From Nocardia fusca NBRC 14340 (GTDB lineage Bacteria; Actinomycetota; Actinomycetes; Mycobacteriales; Mycobacteriaceae), in contig NZ_BDCU01000016.1 in assembly GCF_001618425.1 (NCBI RefSeq), forward strand, positions 186,001 through 250,000: a stretch of 64,000 bases of DNA, written 5' to 3'. The notes under the pieces were generated by a model. That model was given only the letters and a program-made list of their open reading frames with translations. It made no database searches and was not told where the DNA came from. Shown piece by piece: positions 19,001-28,942 of this stretch (position 1 is its first letter; the number at the start of each line of letters is the position of its first letter). The position numbers and the translations under genes were made by a program.

Positions 19001-22000
19001 TCACGCCGCTCCAGCACCTCGATATCGCCGACCGGCCGCCGGGGGTTGCCGACCGCCGCGTCCAGCACCGCGACGAACCTGCGCGCGATCGCCGCGACGG
19101 TCCGCTCGTCGAACACATCGTTCGCGTAACCGATTTCGGCGTGCAGTTCACCGCCGGCATTGTCGTCGTGGATCTCGAGCTGGAGGTCGAATTTCGCGAT
19201 GGCCCCGTCCAGCGGCAGGATCTCGGTGCGCACCCCTGGCAGCTCCAGCTCGAGTTCCCCGGCGTTGTCGTAGGACAGCATCACCTGGAACAGCGGATGA
19301 CGTGCCCCGGAGCGCTCCGGGTTCACCATCTCGACCAGCCGCTCGAACGGAACATCGGCATTGGCGAAGGCGTTCAGATCGGTTTCCCGGACGATATCGA
19401 GCATCTGGTCGAAATCGGCGCCGGGATCGACCTCCGTGCGCAGCACCAAGGTGTTGACGAACATCCCCACCAGTTCGTCCAGCGCGGGATCGGTGCGGCC
19501 CGCGATGGGGGTGCCGATCACGATATCGGTGCTACCGCAGATACGAGCCAGTAGCGTGGCCAGCGCGGCGTGCACCACCATGAACATGCTCGCCCCGCGC
19601 GCGGCCGCCAGTTCCGCGGCCGCGCGGCGGGTTCCGGCCGGGATGGTGAACGAGACCCGCCCGCCTCCGGTGGAGCGGTGGGCGGGACGCGGCCGGTCCA
19701 GCGGAAGGTCGAGCTGATCGGGCAGCCCGGCCAGTTCGGCCCGCCAGTGGGTGATCTGCCGGCTCAGCGCGCTGCCCGGATCGGATTCCTCGCCGAGCAG
19801 TTCTCGCTGCCACAGCGCGAAATCCGCGTACTGCACCGGTAGCGGAGTCCACTGCGGCGCCCGGCCGGCGACCCGTGCCTCGGCCGCGGTGGTCAGGTCC
19901 CGGGCCAGCGGCGCGACCGACCAGCCGTCTCCGCAGATGTGATGCAACACCAGCACGAGTACATGGCTGTCGTCGTCCAGTGCGTACAAGGCGACCCGGA
20001 CCGGGAACTCGGTGCGCAGATCGAACGGCCGGGACACGAACTCGGCGGCCAGACCGGTGATCCGGGCGCTGTCGGCTTCGATCACCTCGAGCGAGAGCCC
20101 GGCGTCGGCGGCCGGATGGACCTGCTGGTAGGGGCCCTCGCCGGACTCGGGGAAGGTGGTCCGCAGGCTTTCGTGCCGCTCCAGCACGTCCAGCAGCGCG
20201 GCCTGCAACGCCTCGATATCCAGGATGCCGTCCAGCCGGACCGCGAGCGGCATGTTGTAGGCGGCGGCATGCTCGGCGAAGCGGTTCAGGATCCAGAGCC
20301 GCTGCTGCGCCGGTGAGAGCGGGATCCGCGCGGGCCGGACCATCGGAACCAGTTGCGGTGAGGCGAGGTCCGGTTCGCGGACGGAGAACCGATCGGTCAG
20401 CTCGGCGATGGTGCCGGCCTCGAACAGATCCCGGATGGTCAGCGCGGTACCGAGCGCGGTGTTGATCCGCGCGACCGCGCGGGCGGCCACCAGCGAGTTG
20501 CCGCCGAGTTCGAAGAATCCGTCCTCGATTCCGACCTCGGGCACGCCCAGCAGTTCGGCGAATATCGTGGCCAGGGCTTCTTCCACCTCATTGCGCGGCG
20601 CGGTCCGGGCCCGCTGTTCGGTGGGGCCCGGGGCCGGCAGCGCCGCCCGGTCGATCTTGCCGTTGCTGTTCAACGGCAGTTCGTCGAGCACGGTGACCGT
20701 GGCGGGCACCATGTAACCGGGCAGCGCGCGGGCCAGCTCCGCGCGGACCGCGGCCGGTTCGAGAGTCGCCCCACCACGCGCCACCACGTAGGCCGCGAGC
20801 CGGTCGCCGGCGGGGGTGCGGTGGGCGACGCAGACCGCGCGGGCGATCCGCTCGTCGGCCAGCAGTGCGGATTCGATCTCGCCGAGTTCGATGCGCAACC
20901 CGCGGATCTTGACCTGGAAATCGGTGCGGCCCAGATATTCCAGTACCCCGCGGCGGCTTCCGGCGGACCCGAGTTGCCAGCGGGACAGATCGCCGGTGCG
21001 GTACATCCGCGCGCCCGGTGTGAACGGATCGGCCACGAACCGTTCGGCGGTCAGCGACGCCTGGCCGCGGTAGCCGCGCGCCAGCTGCACACCGGCCAGG
21101 TACAGCTCCCCCACCGCGCCCGGCGGGACCGGGTGCAGCGCCGCATCGAGTACATAGGTGCGGGTATTCCACACCGGCGAACCGATCGGGACGGATTCGG
21201 GGTCCGGCGGGCAGTGCCAGTAGGTCACGTCGACCGCGGCCTCGGTGGGCCCGTACAGGTTGTGCAGGTCCGGGCCCGGCAGCGCGGCATGGAAATCGCG
21301 CACGGTGGCCGGCGGCAGCGCCTCACCGCTGCAGAACACCCGGCGCAGCGACGCGCAGTCGCCGACCTCGGTATCGGTGACGAAGACCGACAGCATCGAG
21401 GGGACGAAATGTGCTGTGGTGATGCCTTTCTCGCGGATGACCCGAGCCAGGTAAGCCGGATCGCGGTGTCCGTCCGGGCGGGCAACCACCAGCCGGGCCC
21501 CGGTCTGCAGCGGCCAGAAGAATTCCCATACCGAGACATCGAAGGTCGCCGGGGTCTTCTGCAGCACGGCGTCGGTGTGGTCGAGCGGGTATTGGTGCTG
21601 CATCCAGCGGAGCCGGTTCACGATCGCCTCGTGGGTGATGCCGACTCCCTTCGGGGCGCCGGTGGAACCGGAGGTGTACAGCACATAGGCCAGATGGTCA
21701 CCGCGCAGCGGCGAGATCCGGTCGGCATCGGTGACGGGCGCGGGATCGAAACCGGAGAGATCGGCGGTGTCGACCGCGAGCAGTTCGGCATTGCCGGGCA
21801 GTTCGAGGCCGTCGCGGATGGCGACCAGCAGCGCGATCGGACGGGCCCGGTCCACGATCCCCGCCAGCCGCGCGACCGGATGCTCCGGATCCAGCGGAAG
21901 GTAGGCGGCACCGGTCTTGATCACGGCGTACATCGCGACCACCAGCTCGATACTGCGCCGCAGGCACAGCCCGACCACCTGCTCCGGTCCGGCGCCTGCC

Positions 22001-23550
22001 GCGATCAGCTTCCGGGCCAGGCGGTTCGCCCGGGCATCGAGTTCCCGGTAGGTCAGCGCCGCCCCCTCGAACTCCACTGCCACGGACTCCGGCCAGTGCC
22101 GCACCCGGTCGGCGAAAATCCCGGCGAGCGTGCCGGTGTGGACCTCGGCCGCCGTATCGTTCCAGGTGTGCAGCACCTGGCGCTGTTCGGCGTCGGTGAG
22201 CACGGGTAGCTCCCGGACGGGGGTGTCGGCTCCGGTGGTGAGGAAACGGTCCAGGAAGCCCAGGAACCGGCGGTGGTGGGCGGCGACCTCGTCGTCGCTG
22301 TAGAGCAGCGGGTTGGCCTCGAAATCGAGATGGACCCGGCCGCCGTCACCGTTGTACAGGTTGACCGAGAGATCCTCGACCGGCCCGGTGGCCAGAATAT
22401 GGACCGACACCTCGCATTCGGCGAAGTGCAGCGGCTTGCTGAACAGCATGATGTTGATCATCGGGCCGAAGAAACCGCGGGTGTCGCGTTCGTAACCGCA
22501 GTCGCGGCGGATATCGTCGTGCCGGTAGCGCTGGTGCCGGAGGGCGCCGGTGATCTGGCGTTCCACTACCCGTACGACATCTTCGACGGTGGTCCCGGGC
22601 TCGAAGCGGATCCGCAGCGGCACCACATTCGACACCACTCCGGCGGAACGGCGCAGCGATACGGTGGTGCGCGCGGATACCGGCAGGCTCAGTACCACGT
22701 CGTTCTCCCCGGTCATGGACCGGACGTAGCAGGCCATGGCCGCGGCGTACAGGATCGGATCGGTCGCGTTGCGTTGCGTTGCCGCCGCCGCGACGGACGC
22801 CTCGGTGGCCTCGCTCAGGACCGCGGTGGCGAGCCGGCGGCCCGCGTCCGCGGTGGCCGGCGGATTGGCCACGGTGGACAGACTGACGACCTCCCCTACA
22901 CCGTCGAGGATTTCGCTCCAGTAGGCGCGGTCGTTGGTGAACCGCTGTGTATTCCGGTACTCGCGCTCCCCCTCGTACAGCTCGGCCAGCGGGGTGGCGC
23001 GCGATACAGTGGGTTCCCGGGACTCGTGGTAGGCCGTATAGATCTCCGCGGTGCGGACCAGCGCGTTCATCGCCGCATAACCGTCGATGACGATGTGGTG
23101 GGCCCGGGAGTACCAGATGTAGTCGCGATCTCCGGTGCGCAATACGGCATTGAAGACAAGCGGGTCGTGGTCGAAGTCGACCGGAGTGCGCGCGTCGTTG
23201 TTCATCCAGGCCAGGGCCGCGGCGTGCGGGTCCGGCTCGGACCGCAGATCCAGTCGCGCCCACCCCGGTCGCGCCGCCGGATCGACCACCTGATGGGGGA
23301 CTCCGTCGATCTGGACGATGCGCTGGAGGCCGACCTCGGTCTCCACGCCGAAACGCTCGATCGCATACAGCAGCAGACCCGGATCGAGATCACCGTGGAA
23401 CTTCACGTACTCGACGACGACAAGAGGGATCTCGGGCTGAATCCGCTGGGCGTACCACATCGCTGTCTGTGCGGGTGTGAGCGGAAACGGTTCGGCCGAA
23501 ACTTCCGCCGACGAACTGCTGCTATCGACCCCGGTGGCCGACGATCTCAT
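10012..23550 (-). CDS. Four-module non-ribosomal peptide synthetase (C-A-T)x4-TE with EntF-like starter condensation domain
   Basis: About 4,512 residues from ATG 23550 (GGAG site upstream). Approximate domains: C1 20-450 (HHIVIDG), A1 475-975, T1 985-1055 (ELGGNS); C2 1075-1515 (HHICGDG), A2 1530-2030, T2 2040-2110 (LGGNS); C3 2125-2570 (HHIAADG), A3 2585-3080, T3 3090-3165 (DIGGNS); C4 3180-3630 (HHIAMDG), A4 3650-4150, T4 4155-4230 (ELGGNS); TE 4250-4500 (GWSLGG, catalytic Ser about 4324, Asp in TMLDSY, His in CTHAEM). All condensation, adenylation and carrier motifs look intact; no epimerisation, methylation or cyclisation domain is present. C1 shares [10 protein letters not shown] and [15 protein letters not shown] with EntF/DhbF, which take an aryl acid. 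The A1 pocket reads DVWHFSLVDK, the EntF serine code. A2-A4 read DALFMGMVAK, DALFMGVVVK and DALFLGVIVK, pockets nearest hydrophobic (leucine-like) codes but not confidently assigned. An acyl- or aryl-Ser-X-X-X product is predicted. No carrier/ligase for the starter, no MbtH and no IdeR box are nearby. Confidence 0.95.
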   Translation of the reverse strand: MRSSATGVDSSSSSAEVSAEPFPLTPAQTAMWYAQRIQPEIPLVVVEYVKFHGDLDPGLLLYAIERFGVETEVGLQRIVQIDGVPHQVVDPAARPGWARLDLRSEPDPHAAALAWMNNDARTPVDFDHDPLVFNAVLRTGDRDYIWYSRAHHIVIDGYAAMNALVRTAEIYTAYHESREPTVSRATPLAELYEGEREYRNTQRFTNDRAYWSEILDGVGEVVSLSTVANPPATADAGRRLATAVLSEATEASVAAAATQRNATDPILYAAAMACYVRSMTGENDVVLSLPVSARTTVSLRRSAGVVSNVVPLRIRFEPGTTVEDVVRVVERQITGALRHQRYRHDDIRRDCGYERDTRGFFGPMINIMLFSKPLHFAECEVSVHILATGPVEDLSVNLYNGDGGRVHLDFEANPLLYSDDEVAAHHRRFLGFLDRFLTTGADTPVRELPVLTDAEQRQVLHTWNDTAAEVHTGTLAGIFADRVRHWPESVAVEFEGAALTYRELDARANRLARKLIAAGAGPEQVVGLCLRRSIELVVAMYAVIKTGAAYLPLDPEHPVARLAGIVDRARPIALLVAIRDGLELPGNAELLAVDTADLSGFDPAPVTDADRISPLRGDHLAYVLYTSGSTGAPKGVGITHEAIVNRLRWMQHQYPLDHTDAVLQKTPATFDVSVWEFFWPLQTGARLVVARPDGHRDPAYLARVIREKGITTAHFVPSMLSVFVTDTEVGDCASLRRVFCSGEALPPATVRDFHAALPGPDLHNLYGPTEAAVDVTYWHCPPDPESVPIGSPVWNTRTYVLDAALHPVPPGAVGELYLAGVQLARGYRGQASLTAERFVADPFTPGARMYRTGDLSRWQLGSAGSRRGVLEYLGRTDFQVKIRGLRIELGEIESALLADERIARAVCVAHRTPAGDRLAAYVVARGGATLEPAAVRAELARALPGYMVPATVTVLDELPLNSNGKIDRAALPAPGPTEQRARTAPRNEVEEALATIFAELLGVPEVGIEDGFFELGGNSLVAARAVARINTALGTALTIRDLFEAGTIAELTDRFSVREPDLASPQLVPMVRPARIPLSPAQQRLWILNRFAEHAAAYNMPLAVRLDGILDIEALQAALLDVLERHESLRTTFPESGEGPYQQVHPAADAGLSLEVIEADSARITGLAAEFVSRPFDLRTEFPVRVALYALDDDSHVLVLVLHHICGDGWSVAPLARDLTTAAEARVAGRAPQWTPLPVQYADFALWQRELLGEESDPGSALSRQITHWRAELAGLPDQLDLPLDRPRPAHRSTGGGRVSFTIPAGTRRAAAELAAARGASMFMVVHAALATLLARICGSTDIVIGTPIAGRTDPALDELVGMFVNTLVLRTEVDPGADFDQMLDIVRETDLNAFANADVPFERLVEMVNPERSGARHPLFQVMLSYDNAGELELELPGVRTEILPLDGAIAKFDLQLEIHDDNAGGELHAEIGYANDVFDERTVAAIARRFVAVLDAAVGNPRRPVGDIEVLERRERANLVPLAGGPAEPPVLLAELFGRSAVKDPDGVAVRYRGLDTTYRELDERANRLARLLIDQGAGPETVVALALPRGLDAITAVWAVAKTGAAYVPVDPGYPADRIAHMLTDSGARLGVTGREQVAALAEVPGAVESWLILGSPDVEIDCAAVSAAPITDADRIAPLRAAHPAYLIYTSGSTGTPKAVVVTHAGLSSFAAEQCYLFGVTPAARTLHFSSPSFDASVLELLLGFVCGATVVIAPPDVYGGAELAELLRAEAVTHAFVTPAALATVDPSGPTQLRSVMVGGEACSPELVAAWADRYRMHNMYGPSEATVAATVSGPMRPGRPVPLGHPVRGMRLFLLDSRLRPVPPGTPGELYVSGPGVARGYLGRHGLTAARFVASPYGRRGERMYRTGDLVVADRTGRLRFLGRADDQVKLRGFRIELSEIDHVLRGQPGVRSALTVVHTDAHARQRLAAYLVADSTVDPAAVRAAVRRQLPAYMVPDAVTVLPEFPKAPSGKLDRKALPEPVFLNTGSASRAPATEAERRVAEVFSEVLGCAVTGAEDPFFDLGGNSLLATRLVGELYDRFGVDLPVRTVFDAPTVAELTEQLLRTPATSRVPLAAYDPRPARLPLSLPQQRLWFLNRFAPESSAYNIAFVLDIDGALDVPALRAALGDIVERHEILRTVFPADGDGAQQRILPAAWALPTLEPQETDDAGADAALRVTATTGFDLTAGTPLRATLLRTGADRYRLGVVLHHIAADGWSMGPLIHDLALAYQARHAAAAPQWSPLPVQYADFGLWQREHLGSETDPDSLAARQLGYWRDQLAGLPDELPLPYDRPRPAEPEQTAASVHRSIPEPVRTALVDLAHAEGVSTFMLLRSALAVLLRAITGGRDIAIGTPVAGRTDKRLGELVGMFVNTLVLRSPVDPARPFTDLLRGDRDTELAALAHADIPFEQVVAALGHDPRATARHPLFQVALTVQDTPVPELELPGLVVRAAPLDIARAKFDLELRAGDLGDGDLEFVYADELFDAATVETLADRFLRVLATIGARPTVPVGDIDTRTDAERDTLCPARGPAPGIPRTLGALFGATALAHGPRPVLYEDETVLTYADLERRANRLARALIRRGLGTGDKVALGLTRSMDSVTTMLAVAKSGAAFVPVDPNYPAERVAHMLADSGCSVGITRSGHAERLRAAGGSEIDWLLLDSPAGRDEIGGEAAGPVSDGDRLRPIRITDAAYLIYTSGSTGKPKGVIATHGALADLADEFRDRLAVHPAARTMHFSSPSFDAAVLDLLLAIGAGAAMVIVPPEVYGGDELGEFMTRHEITHTFITPAALATIDHERWPLPALRGLMVGGERVGSELVSRWAPGRRMCNVYGPTETTVVVSVTPVAAGHPPELGDLIRGSRALVLDERLRPVPAGVPGELYLGGPGLARGYHGRSGLTAARFVADPYGPPGARLYRSGDVVRWTRDGGLRYLGRSDNQVKMRGFRIELGEIAGALTAHPAVHFAHAEVRRLGDSDRLVAYVQPADPARRPEPEELRDHLSSRLPRHMVPTAFTLLDEIPLTPVGKLDIAVLPEPRLLPTARGRALGSDTERRVAAIMGELVGVAVTAADESFFDIGGNSLLATQLVGRLDAATGVRLPVRAVFAAPTVAELAARLDGESAGTGAALVRRVRPERIPLSPAQQRLWFLNRFGGSDTAGGAYNIPVVLRLRGPLDHAALRGALYRVQEQHETLRTVFPEIDGEPVQRVLDAADAAVTLHTPVAGDAGHGAAIERFITPGFDLSTEIPLRAALFVVAPDEHILVLVVHHIAMDGWSLEPLAADVATAYRAIRLGARPEVDAEQLQYVDYTLWQRELLGSEDDPTSPIRRQLDYWRTRLEGLPELLAVPADRPRPPVPSYRGGTVEERVDAGIHRELRGLAARHDVSLFMVLHAALAVLLHRLTGVGDIAVGTPVAGRGRPELDRMIGMFVNTLVLRTPVAHNDRFTDLLDSVRDTDLDAFGHADLPFERLVEVLNPVRSQAHHPLFQVMLSVRDEPVRTLELPGLSIEAMDIDAGIAKFDLQFTFTECRGADRSPDGIGVAVNYSGDLFDAPTAARLGRRLVRLLGAIAADPAVVIGDLELLDPAEWSALAPLRRADPDQPCTLAEVFAAAANVDPQAVALAGAGVEITYDALDRWSNRLARVLVGYGVGPETLVALGIPRTAESVATVLAVTKTGAAFVPVDPGYPAARIAHMLSDSGAALGLTLAEYREQLPEGAHWLALDDAEVREQVLRASSAPLTDADRITPLRMDNPAYVIYTSGSTGTPKGVVVTHRGLSNFAAETAHRFDVRPDSRILHFATPSFDAAMLDLLFALGGAATLVLTPPGVVGGAELARVLIAERITHAFITTAALATVDPEGVTDFQHVLVGGEALPAEVVARWAPGRNLHNVYGPTETTIVTVMSPPLVPGGPIPIGEPIRGVAAMVLDARLRPAPLGVTGELYLAGGALARGYHDRPGLTAQRFVANPFGKPGERMYRTGDLVRIRTARDGGPGDIEYVGRTDHQVKIRGFRIELGEIDAALSRHPAVEFSYTAGHRTAAGATALVSYVKAAAGATAAELTAHVSELVPNYMVPQSIMLIDRLPLTPVGKLDRSALPEPVFTAAEGYRAPANPVEAALCEIFAEVLGVDRVGAGDGFFELGGNSLLATKVVGRAREAGYDLPMQLLFGESTPAALAARLGDGTVADAMELALAPLLPLRPGTGTGRPPLFCVHPAIGLSWCYAGLLAELPADQPVYGLQAPQAGGEPGFGSIGEAAEHYIAHIRTVQPHGPYQLLGWSLGGLIAHEIAVRLQAAGEEVALLTMLDSYRLSDDLAAEAVPGVAEILGEFGGDLVADGTEPTLAEAAELLRSRPGPFAALTVDHLERLYAGYADGTVQANGFRPGVFDGDLLFFAAGADPVNLAAPDRRPEAWQGFVTGAVHARELACTHAEMTTPESLAVLGPVLREHLRGAATTAQPGIETKENAR

Positions 23551-23926
23551 CAATCACTCCGTTCTACAGCTCGACACTCCCCGAACAGCCCGCAACCGGC
23601 CTGTACCGGCCGTGGGGTGTGATTCACGACTGGTTATTCGGAGCATCACGGTGAATGGATTGCAGTCGAAACCGAATGGTTACCTGGATCCGGAACAGCT
23701 ATCGGACCACGGTGTCCGATTTCCGGCACGCTGGTGACGCCGAGACGCGGAAGATCACTTCACTTCTGACCCGGCGGGGCCGGGCGTTGCCTAGATACTA
23801 CGCATAAAGGGCTCGCGTGCTTACCCATCGGTATCACAAAGTAAACACAGCGCAAATCGGAAGGACCGTCGACAGCCCGCGCGCCATCACGGACTCGCCG
23901 GTGGCGACGGGAATCCGATTCGGCGG
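23551..23926. other. Gene-free leader between lnt and the NRPS gene
   Basis: 376 bp without a convincing gene. It must contain the promoter of the NRPS-exporter operon, transcribed leftward. The AT-richer part near 23790-23860 includes a TAGTAT hexamer on the minus strand (23795-23800), a possible -10, but no clear -35 partner. No IdeR/DtxR-type iron box (TTAGGTTAGGCTAACCTAA-like) was seen by eye. A dolichol-phosphate-mannose synthase gene, expected beside lnt in related genomes, is not here. Confidence 0.5.
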
Positions 23927-25693
23927 TCAGCCGGACACGGGCGCCGTGGAGGTCTCGGCCGGTCCGTGAGCGACTCGCCGCCGGACGATCGAGAGCACCA
24001 CACCGGCCGCCGTCACGAACACGGCGACCAGCTCCGGCCAGGGCCCCAGCACCGTCGCCGGGGTGTGCGAATCACGCAGCGGCACCTCGGCTACCAGCGC
24101 CTCTGGTGTGAACAACGCGCTCTCCTGCCGCACCGTGCCGTCCGCGGCGATGAGCGCGCTGACCCCCGAGGTGGCGGCCACGACCAGCGAGCGCCCGTGT
24201 TCGACAGCCCGCACCCTGGACATCGCCAGTTGCTGGTATGTCATTTCACTGTCGCCGAAAGTCGCATTATTCGTAGGGACCGCGAGCAATTGTGCTCCCG
24301 AGTGCAACGAATCTCGGAAAGCCCGGTCGAAAGCGACCTCGTAACAGGTTGCGACCCCGATTTCCGTACCTGCGGCCCGAATTGTTCCGTCTCCGTGACC
24401 CGGGACGAAGTATCCCGCCCTGTCCGCATAGTCCGAAAAGAGCCGGAAGAATCCGCGCATCGGCAGGTATTCGCCGAAAGGCTGTACTATTTTTTTGTCG
24501 TGACGGTCCCCCGGGCCGCTTTCCGCGGTCCACACCATCACCGAATTCGTCGTGGTGCCGTCCCCGTTGACCAGCACCGCTCCCACCAGAATCGGCGCCG
24601 AGATCCGCCGGGCCGCCCCCGCGATGAGCGCGGCCGCGTCGGAATTACGCAACGGGTCGATATCGGAGGAATTCTCGGGCCACACGACCACATCCGGCGC
24701 CGGAAACAGACCGCTCGCCACCTCATCGGCCAGTTGTTCGGTCCGGCGGACATGATTGTCGAGCACGGCCCGACGCTGCGCATTGAAATCGAGGCCGAGA
24801 CGGGGCACGCTGCCCTGGATAGCGGCCACGGTGATCGTCCGGTCCCCCTCGAGCGGACCGGGCAGTGTCGCCCCGAGCCCGAGCCCGGCCGCGGCCAATA
24901 GCACGCAGGTCGCCGCGGCGGCCGCTGTCGCCACCCGGCCACCGCGCCCCGCGGCGCTGTCGCTCGCCGAATCTGCGCGGCCGTCGGCGCCGGTCTCCTC
25001 CGCACGGCCCGCAGCGGCGCTCCCGGCAGCACGGCTCGCTGCTCCTCGGGGCCCGGCGCTCGCCGCAGCCGGGCGCGCACCTGCCTGCCGGAGCAGCCCG
25101 AGGACCACGGCGGCCCCGCACGTACCGCTCAGCGCGACGACGAAGCCCACCAGTGGCGCGCCACCGTAGGCGGCCAGCGGCAGGAACCAACCGTCGGCCT
25201 GGCCGAAGGCCAATCGACCCCAGGGAAATCCACCGAACGGGAAACTCGACCGGCCCCATTCGGCCGCGGTCCAGGCCAGGGCGAGCCACAGCGGCCATGC
25301 CGGCAGCCGACCCAGTATCCGGCCGAGCACCCCGAACAGGCCCAGATACCCCGCGCACGCGGTGGACAGCGCGAGCCACGGCAGCGGGCCCACATAGATC
25401 CCGGTCCACGGCAGGAGCGGAAGGAAGAAACCGAGGCCGGCGAGGAAGCCGTAGCCGAAACCGGCCCGCAGGCGGGGCCCGCTGCGCACGACCAGGGTCA
25501 ACAGCGCGATCCCGGCGGGGGCGAGGAACCACCACGGCCGCGGCGGGAAGCTGCCGAACAACAGGACACCGGCGAACACCGCGGCCACCGACCGCACCAC
25601 CACCGGGTAGCGGGCGAGCCCGCCGGTCCACCGGATCGCCGGCCCGTCACCCTGTTTCACTGCTGCATCCTGTTTCGCTCGAGCCGAGATCAC
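23927..25693 (-). CDS. lnt: Apolipoprotein N-acyltransferase
   Basis: 588 residues. The N-terminal half has six or more hydrophobic segments (from about residue 33 to 215), then an Ala/Arg-rich insertion (about 220-265). The periplasmic-side nitrilase domain spans about 290-530 and carries the catalytic triad: Glu in VVWPENSSD, Lys in DKKIVQPFGEYLPM and Cys in VATCYEVAF. A last membrane helix follows. The enzyme N-acylates the lipid-modified cysteine of lipoproteins. In Mycobacterium the same domain is fused to the mannosyltransferase Ppm1; here it is separate. The GTG start overlaps the amidohydrolase stop by 4 nt, so these two genes are coupled. Confidence 0.93.
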   Translation of the reverse strand: MISARAKQDAAVKQGDGPAIRWTGGLARYPVVVRSVAAVFAGVLLFGSFPPRPWWFLAPAGIALLTLVVRSGPRLRAGFGYGFLAGLGFFLPLLPWTGIYVGPLPWLALSTACAGYLGLFGVLGRILGRLPAWPLWLALAWTAAEWGRSSFPFGGFPWGRLAFGQADGWFLPLAAYGGAPLVGFVVALSGTCGAAVVLGLLRQAGARPAAASAGPRGAASRAAGSAAAGRAEETGADGRADSASDSAAGRGGRVATAAAAATCVLLAAAGLGLGATLPGPLEGDRTITVAAIQGSVPRLGLDFNAQRRAVLDNHVRRTEQLADEVASGLFPAPDVVVWPENSSDIDPLRNSDAAALIAGAARRISAPILVGAVLVNGDGTTTNSVMVWTAESGPGDRHDKKIVQPFGEYLPMRGFFRLFSDYADRAGYFVPGHGDGTIRAAGTEIGVATCYEVAFDRAFRDSLHSGAQLLAVPTNNATFGDSEMTYQQLAMSRVRAVEHGRSLVVAATSGVSALIAADGTVRQESALFTPEALVAEVPLRDSHTPATVLGPWPELVAVFVTAAGVVLSIVRRRVAHGPAETSTAPVSG

Positions 25694-27288
25694 GCCTGGT
25701 AGATGGGGACACCGTCGCGCACGGTGCGCAGACAGCGCGGCAGGTCGGCGTCCGGGGCCAACGACGGCAGTCCGGGGACCCGGGAGCGGGGGTCGGTGGA
25801 CCAGCGCTGGACCGTATCGGTGGGCGCGGCGACCACCAGCTCACCGGCCTCCCATATCGCGTACGACGCGGGCGCCCCGGGCACCAGGGTCCCGGCGACG
25901 CCGTCGCGCACGCCGCCCGCCCGCCACGCGCCGCGGGTGGCGGCGGCGAAGGCGGCCCGCGGCGAGAGACCGTGCCCGGGGGTGCGATGGTGCACGGCCG
26001 CGCGGACCGCCGCCCACGGGTCGAGGGCGGTCACCGGCGCGTCCGAGCCGATGGCCAGCGCGACACCGGCCGCCGCCATGGCGGCGAACGGGTTCAGGGC
26101 CGCGGCGCGGGTGGCGCCGAGTCGTTCGGCGTACATTCCGTCGGGTCCACCCCAGGCCAGATCGAACGCGGGTTGCACACTGGCGATCACACCCCAGGCG
26201 GCGAGGGCCTCGATCTGTGCCGCGTCCAGCAGTTCCGCGTGTTCCACCCGATGGCCGCGCGCGGCCACGGCCGGACCACCGAGTTCGGCGACCACCTGAC
26301 CGAACCCGGCCACGACCGCGTCGAGCGCCGCGTCGCCGATGGCGTGGAAACCCGCTTGGACGCCCGCCTCGGTACAGGCCCGCACATGGGCGGCGATATC
26401 CCCGGCGTCCAGGTAGGAGACCCCGGTCCCGGGGTCGTCGGCGTACGGGTCGCGCAACCCGGCGGTATGCGAGCCGATGGACCCGTCCACGAACAGGTCA
26501 CCGGCGAGCCCGTGCGCCCCGAGGTCGGACAGCAGGGTGCGCGCCTCGTCCGCGGTGCGCACCGCCTGACCCCAGTAGGCCCGCACCTGCACACCGTGCT
26601 CGAAGGCGAGCAGTTCGCGCAGATCGGTTTCTCCTTCTATATCGGGGCCCGCACATTCGTGCACGACCGCTACCCCGTGCGCGGCCGCGGCGTCCAGCGC
26701 GACCCGCCGGGCCGCGTCCCGCTGTTCCCGGGTGAGCCGGGCCCGGGCCGCGGCGCGTACGAGATGGTGGGCGGCGGCCCGCACCGGCTCCCCCGGGGCG
26801 AACCCGGACGCGGAACGCAGCCCCGGCACCTCGTCCAGCAGCGCCGAGGAGGCCACCGCGGAATGCGCGTCCACCCGCGCCAGATACACCGCCTGCCCGG
26901 GCCGGGCGGCGGCGTCCACTTCGGCGACCGTCGGGGGGCGGCTCTCCGGCCAGCGGGTCTCGTCCCAGCCGTCGGCGAGAATCGCGCCGTCGGGGTGACG
27001 AGCAGCGTATTCGGCGACCAGTTCCAGGCAGTGAGTGAGCGAACGGGCGGCGGAGAGGTCGAGGCCCGCGAGTTGCAGGCCGAGCGCGGTGGTGTGCAGA
27101 TGGGGTTCCACGAAGGCGGGGGTCACGAAGGCGCCGTCGAGCTCGACGACCTCGGCATCCGGGTGCAGGGCACGTCCCACGTGGTCGGCGCCGAGCCATA
27201 CGACGACACCGTCGGTCACCGCCAGGGCGGTGGCATCGGGCGCACTCGAACTGTATATCCGGCCTCCGACCAGCAGCTGCGTACTCAC
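25690..27288 (-). CDS. Amidohydrolase family 3 (YtcJ-like) metal-dependent hydrolase
   Basis: 532 residues from GTG 27288; an upstream in-frame start at 27435 adds 49 residues without family features. The N-terminal beta-sandwich part (LLVGGRIYSSSAPDATALAV) is followed by the metal-binding VTPAFVEPHLHT. A second histidine cluster follows in GFHAIGDAALDAVV and HRVEHAEL, and the closing motif is AIGSDAPVTALDPWAAV. This is the ExoA/YtcJ-type amidohydrolase architecture with an HxH and a late Asp; substrates in this group are mostly unknown N-acyl or amide compounds. It is upstream of and translationally coupled to lnt, an arrangement that suggests a conserved partnership without revealing the substrate. 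Confidence 0.85.
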   Translation of the reverse strand: MSTQLLVGGRIYSSSAPDATALAVTDGVVVWLGADHVGRALHPDAEVVELDGAFVTPAFVEPHLHTTALGLQLAGLDLSAARSLTHCLELVAEYAARHPDGAILADGWDETRWPESRPPTVAEVDAAARPGQAVYLARVDAHSAVASSALLDEVPGLRSASGFAPGEPVRAAAHHLVRAAARARLTREQRDAARRVALDAAAAHGVAVVHECAGPDIEGETDLRELLAFEHGVQVRAYWGQAVRTADEARTLLSDLGAHGLAGDLFVDGSIGSHTAGLRDPYADDPGTGVSYLDAGDIAAHVRACTEAGVQAGFHAIGDAALDAVVAGFGQVVAELGGPAVAARGHRVEHAELLDAAQIEALAAWGVIASVQPAFDLAWGGPDGMYAERLGATRAAALNPFAAMAAAGVALAIGSDAPVTALDPWAAVRAAVHHRTPGHGLSPRAAFAAATRGAWRAGGVRDGVAGTLVPGAPASYAIWEAGELVVAAPTDTVQRWSTDPRSRVPGLPSLAPDADLPRCLRTVRDGVPIYQA

Positions 27289-27454
27289 GAGAGTCCAGTC
27301 TGCCGCACCGGTGCCCGGGTGGCGCGGGCCGGTCCGGGCGTGAGCGGGCAGGGCGGGCCCGCGGCGGCACCGGATCACCGGGACCAGGGTGGACATGGCG
27401 GTGGTTTTCCCGATCCCGGCCGGGGAGATCGCCACCGGCCGGTGAACCGCTGTG

Positions 27455-28405
27455 TCAGCTGTTCATGCCGCCCGCGAAGGGCATCCGCTGCCAGTGGTCG
27501 ACAGCCGGTTCGAGGTACTCCATCAGCTCGGGCAGCTGCGGCACCAGCGTGAGGGTGGCAACTACCCGCAGCATGCCCACAGCGTTGACGAAGCCGAGAA
27601 CCTCCGCGTCGAGTTGCCTCGTGCCGTTACGCCGCGCGCCGCGGTTGTAGGCGGACTCGTGCTCGGGTCCGAGGGCGGCGAGGTCCCATTCGACGGGCCC
27701 CAGCGTGACCAGTTCGAAGTCGGCGTAGAGGTCCCCGTCCGCCCCGGAGAAGATATTCGCGGGTGGGGAGTCGCCGTGGATCGGCTGGAGGCCGACACCC
27801 GGGAACCGCTCCTGGAAGGCCGGGCGTGAGCGCACGAAGGGTTCCAGGATGTGCCACTCGCGGCGGGCGCGGTCCAGGTCGGCCGCACCGATCAGGGTGG
27901 GATGCCGGTCGAGCCGGGCAAGGCTTTCGGCGATGAACTGCGGTTCGGCCGCGGACAGAAATCCCAGGCTGCCCGGATAGGGGCGCATTGCCGCGTGCAG
28001 GTCGGCGACGCTCTCGGCATTCGCCACATAGTCGGGTTCCTTGTTCCGGTCCCGCGGGACGAACGACCACAGTGTCATCGAGAAACCATCGCGTTGCACG
28101 GGTTCGGGCGGCACGAGCGGGCTGGGCGCGATCACGGGAACGCCCTGGTCGGCGAGCCAACGTGTGACATCCAGCTCATCCTGCTGGCGGCGCGCGAGGA
28201 CGGTGAGGTCCTCCGGGTGCGGCAGGACGGTGGGAATCCGGGCCACAACCGGCGCGGGCGCCAAGTGGACGACCACAGAGAAGACATCGTGGAGAACTGT
28301 CGGATCGGTGACGGTCAGGCCGAGCTCACGCCCTGCCGCGACGGCGGCGTCGACGGCGGCGGAGGTGCGACCGGCGCGCTGTCGCGGTGTCAGGAAGGTG
28401 GTCAT
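27455..28405 (-). CDS. Aminoglycoside-phosphotransferase-like kinase
   Basis: 316 residues with the APH fold. The catalytic loop is LQPIHGDSPPANIF (Brenner motif H-G-D-x4-N, about 205-218). The metal-binding segment is DLYADFELVTLGPVEWDLAAL, with DFE in place of the common DWE/DxD. The N-terminal lobe lacks an obvious glycine loop but has VVARIPTVLPHPEDL, where the conserved Lys is replaced by Arg or missing. The family phosphorylates antibiotics, homoserine, choline or sugars, so this is not evidence of resistance. It is divergent from the PPOX gene with 74 bp between starts. Confidence 0.8.
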   Translation of the reverse strand: MTTFLTPRQRAGRTSAAVDAAVAAGRELGLTVTDPTVLHDVFSVVVHLAPAPVVARIPTVLPHPEDLTVLARRQQDELDVTRWLADQGVPVIAPSPLVPPEPVQRDGFSMTLWSFVPRDRNKEPDYVANAESVADLHAAMRPYPGSLGFLSAAEPQFIAESLARLDRHPTLIGAADLDRARREWHILEPFVRSRPAFQERFPGVGLQPIHGDSPPANIFSGADGDLYADFELVTLGPVEWDLAALGPEHESAYNRGARRNGTRQLDAEVLGFVNAVGMLRVVATLTLVPQLPELMEYLEPAVDHWQRMPFAGGMNS

Positions 28406-28479
28406 GGCTTCATCGTTTCAGCGAGGGATCCGGGCAGCTACGCCATATCCGATGTTCTCCGCGCGATTACGCTGACTCC

Positions 28480-28881
28480 ATGACCAACACGCTCGGTGCG
28501 GTCGGTGCCGCCGACTACGTTCTGCTCACCACCTTCCGCAAGGACGGCACCCCGGTGCCGACACCCCTGTGGGCGGTGGCCGAGGACGGCAAGCTCTACG
28601 TCTGGACCGTCACCGACAGCTGGAAGGTGAAACGGCTGCGGCGCAACCCGGAGGTGACGCTGCAGCCGTGCGATTACAAGGGCACCCCGCGCGGTGCGGT
28701 CGTCCACGGCACCGGCCGGGTCCTCGATGCCGACGGCAGCGCGCTGGTCCGCCGGCTGATCCGCCGCAAGTACCGGCTCACCGGGCCACTGGTGGTGTTC
28801 GGCAGTGTCCTGCGCCGCGGGAAGTCGGGCACCGTCGGCATCGAACTCACCCCACGCGCCGAGGCGGCCGTCCCGGACTGA
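28480..28881 (+). CDS. PPOX-class F420/FMN-type split-barrel protein
   Basis: 133 residues from ATG 28480. The split beta-barrel features are clear: DYVLLTTFRKDGTPVPTPLW, then KLYVWTVTDSWKVKRLRRNP and EVTLQPCDYKGTPRGAVVHG. This F420-binding subgroup (often called PPOX class F420-dependent enzyme, Rv-type) reduces various small molecules in mycolata. A second member at 54478-54855 shares SWKVKRxRRNPEVTLQ, so the two are paralogues. No ribosome site is obvious, so the mRNA may be leaderless. The cofactor is inferred from subgroup likeness. Confidence 0.85.
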   Translation: MTNTLGAVGAADYVLLTTFRKDGTPVPTPLWAVAEDGKLYVWTVTDSWKVKRLRRNPEVTLQPCDYKGTPRGAVVHGTGRVLDADGSALVRRLIRRKYRLTGPLVVFGSVLRRGKSGTVGIELTPRAEAAVPD

Positions 28882-28942
28882 CGTCCGGATACAGTCCGGT
28901 CCAGACGGGGTTTCCCGAGCGCCACCGCCCGGGTGCGACAGG

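Noticed and set aside
23551..23926. Possible IdeR/DtxR iron box upstream of the NRPS
   Set aside because: Looked for a TTAGGTTAGGCTAACCTAA-like 19-mer on both strands and found none, so direct iron control is not supported by sequence.
24865..27552. 895-codon plus-strand frame opposite lnt and the amidohydrolase
   Set aside because: Arg/Pro-rich shadow without recognisable domain; both minus-strand genes are clear and translationally coupled.
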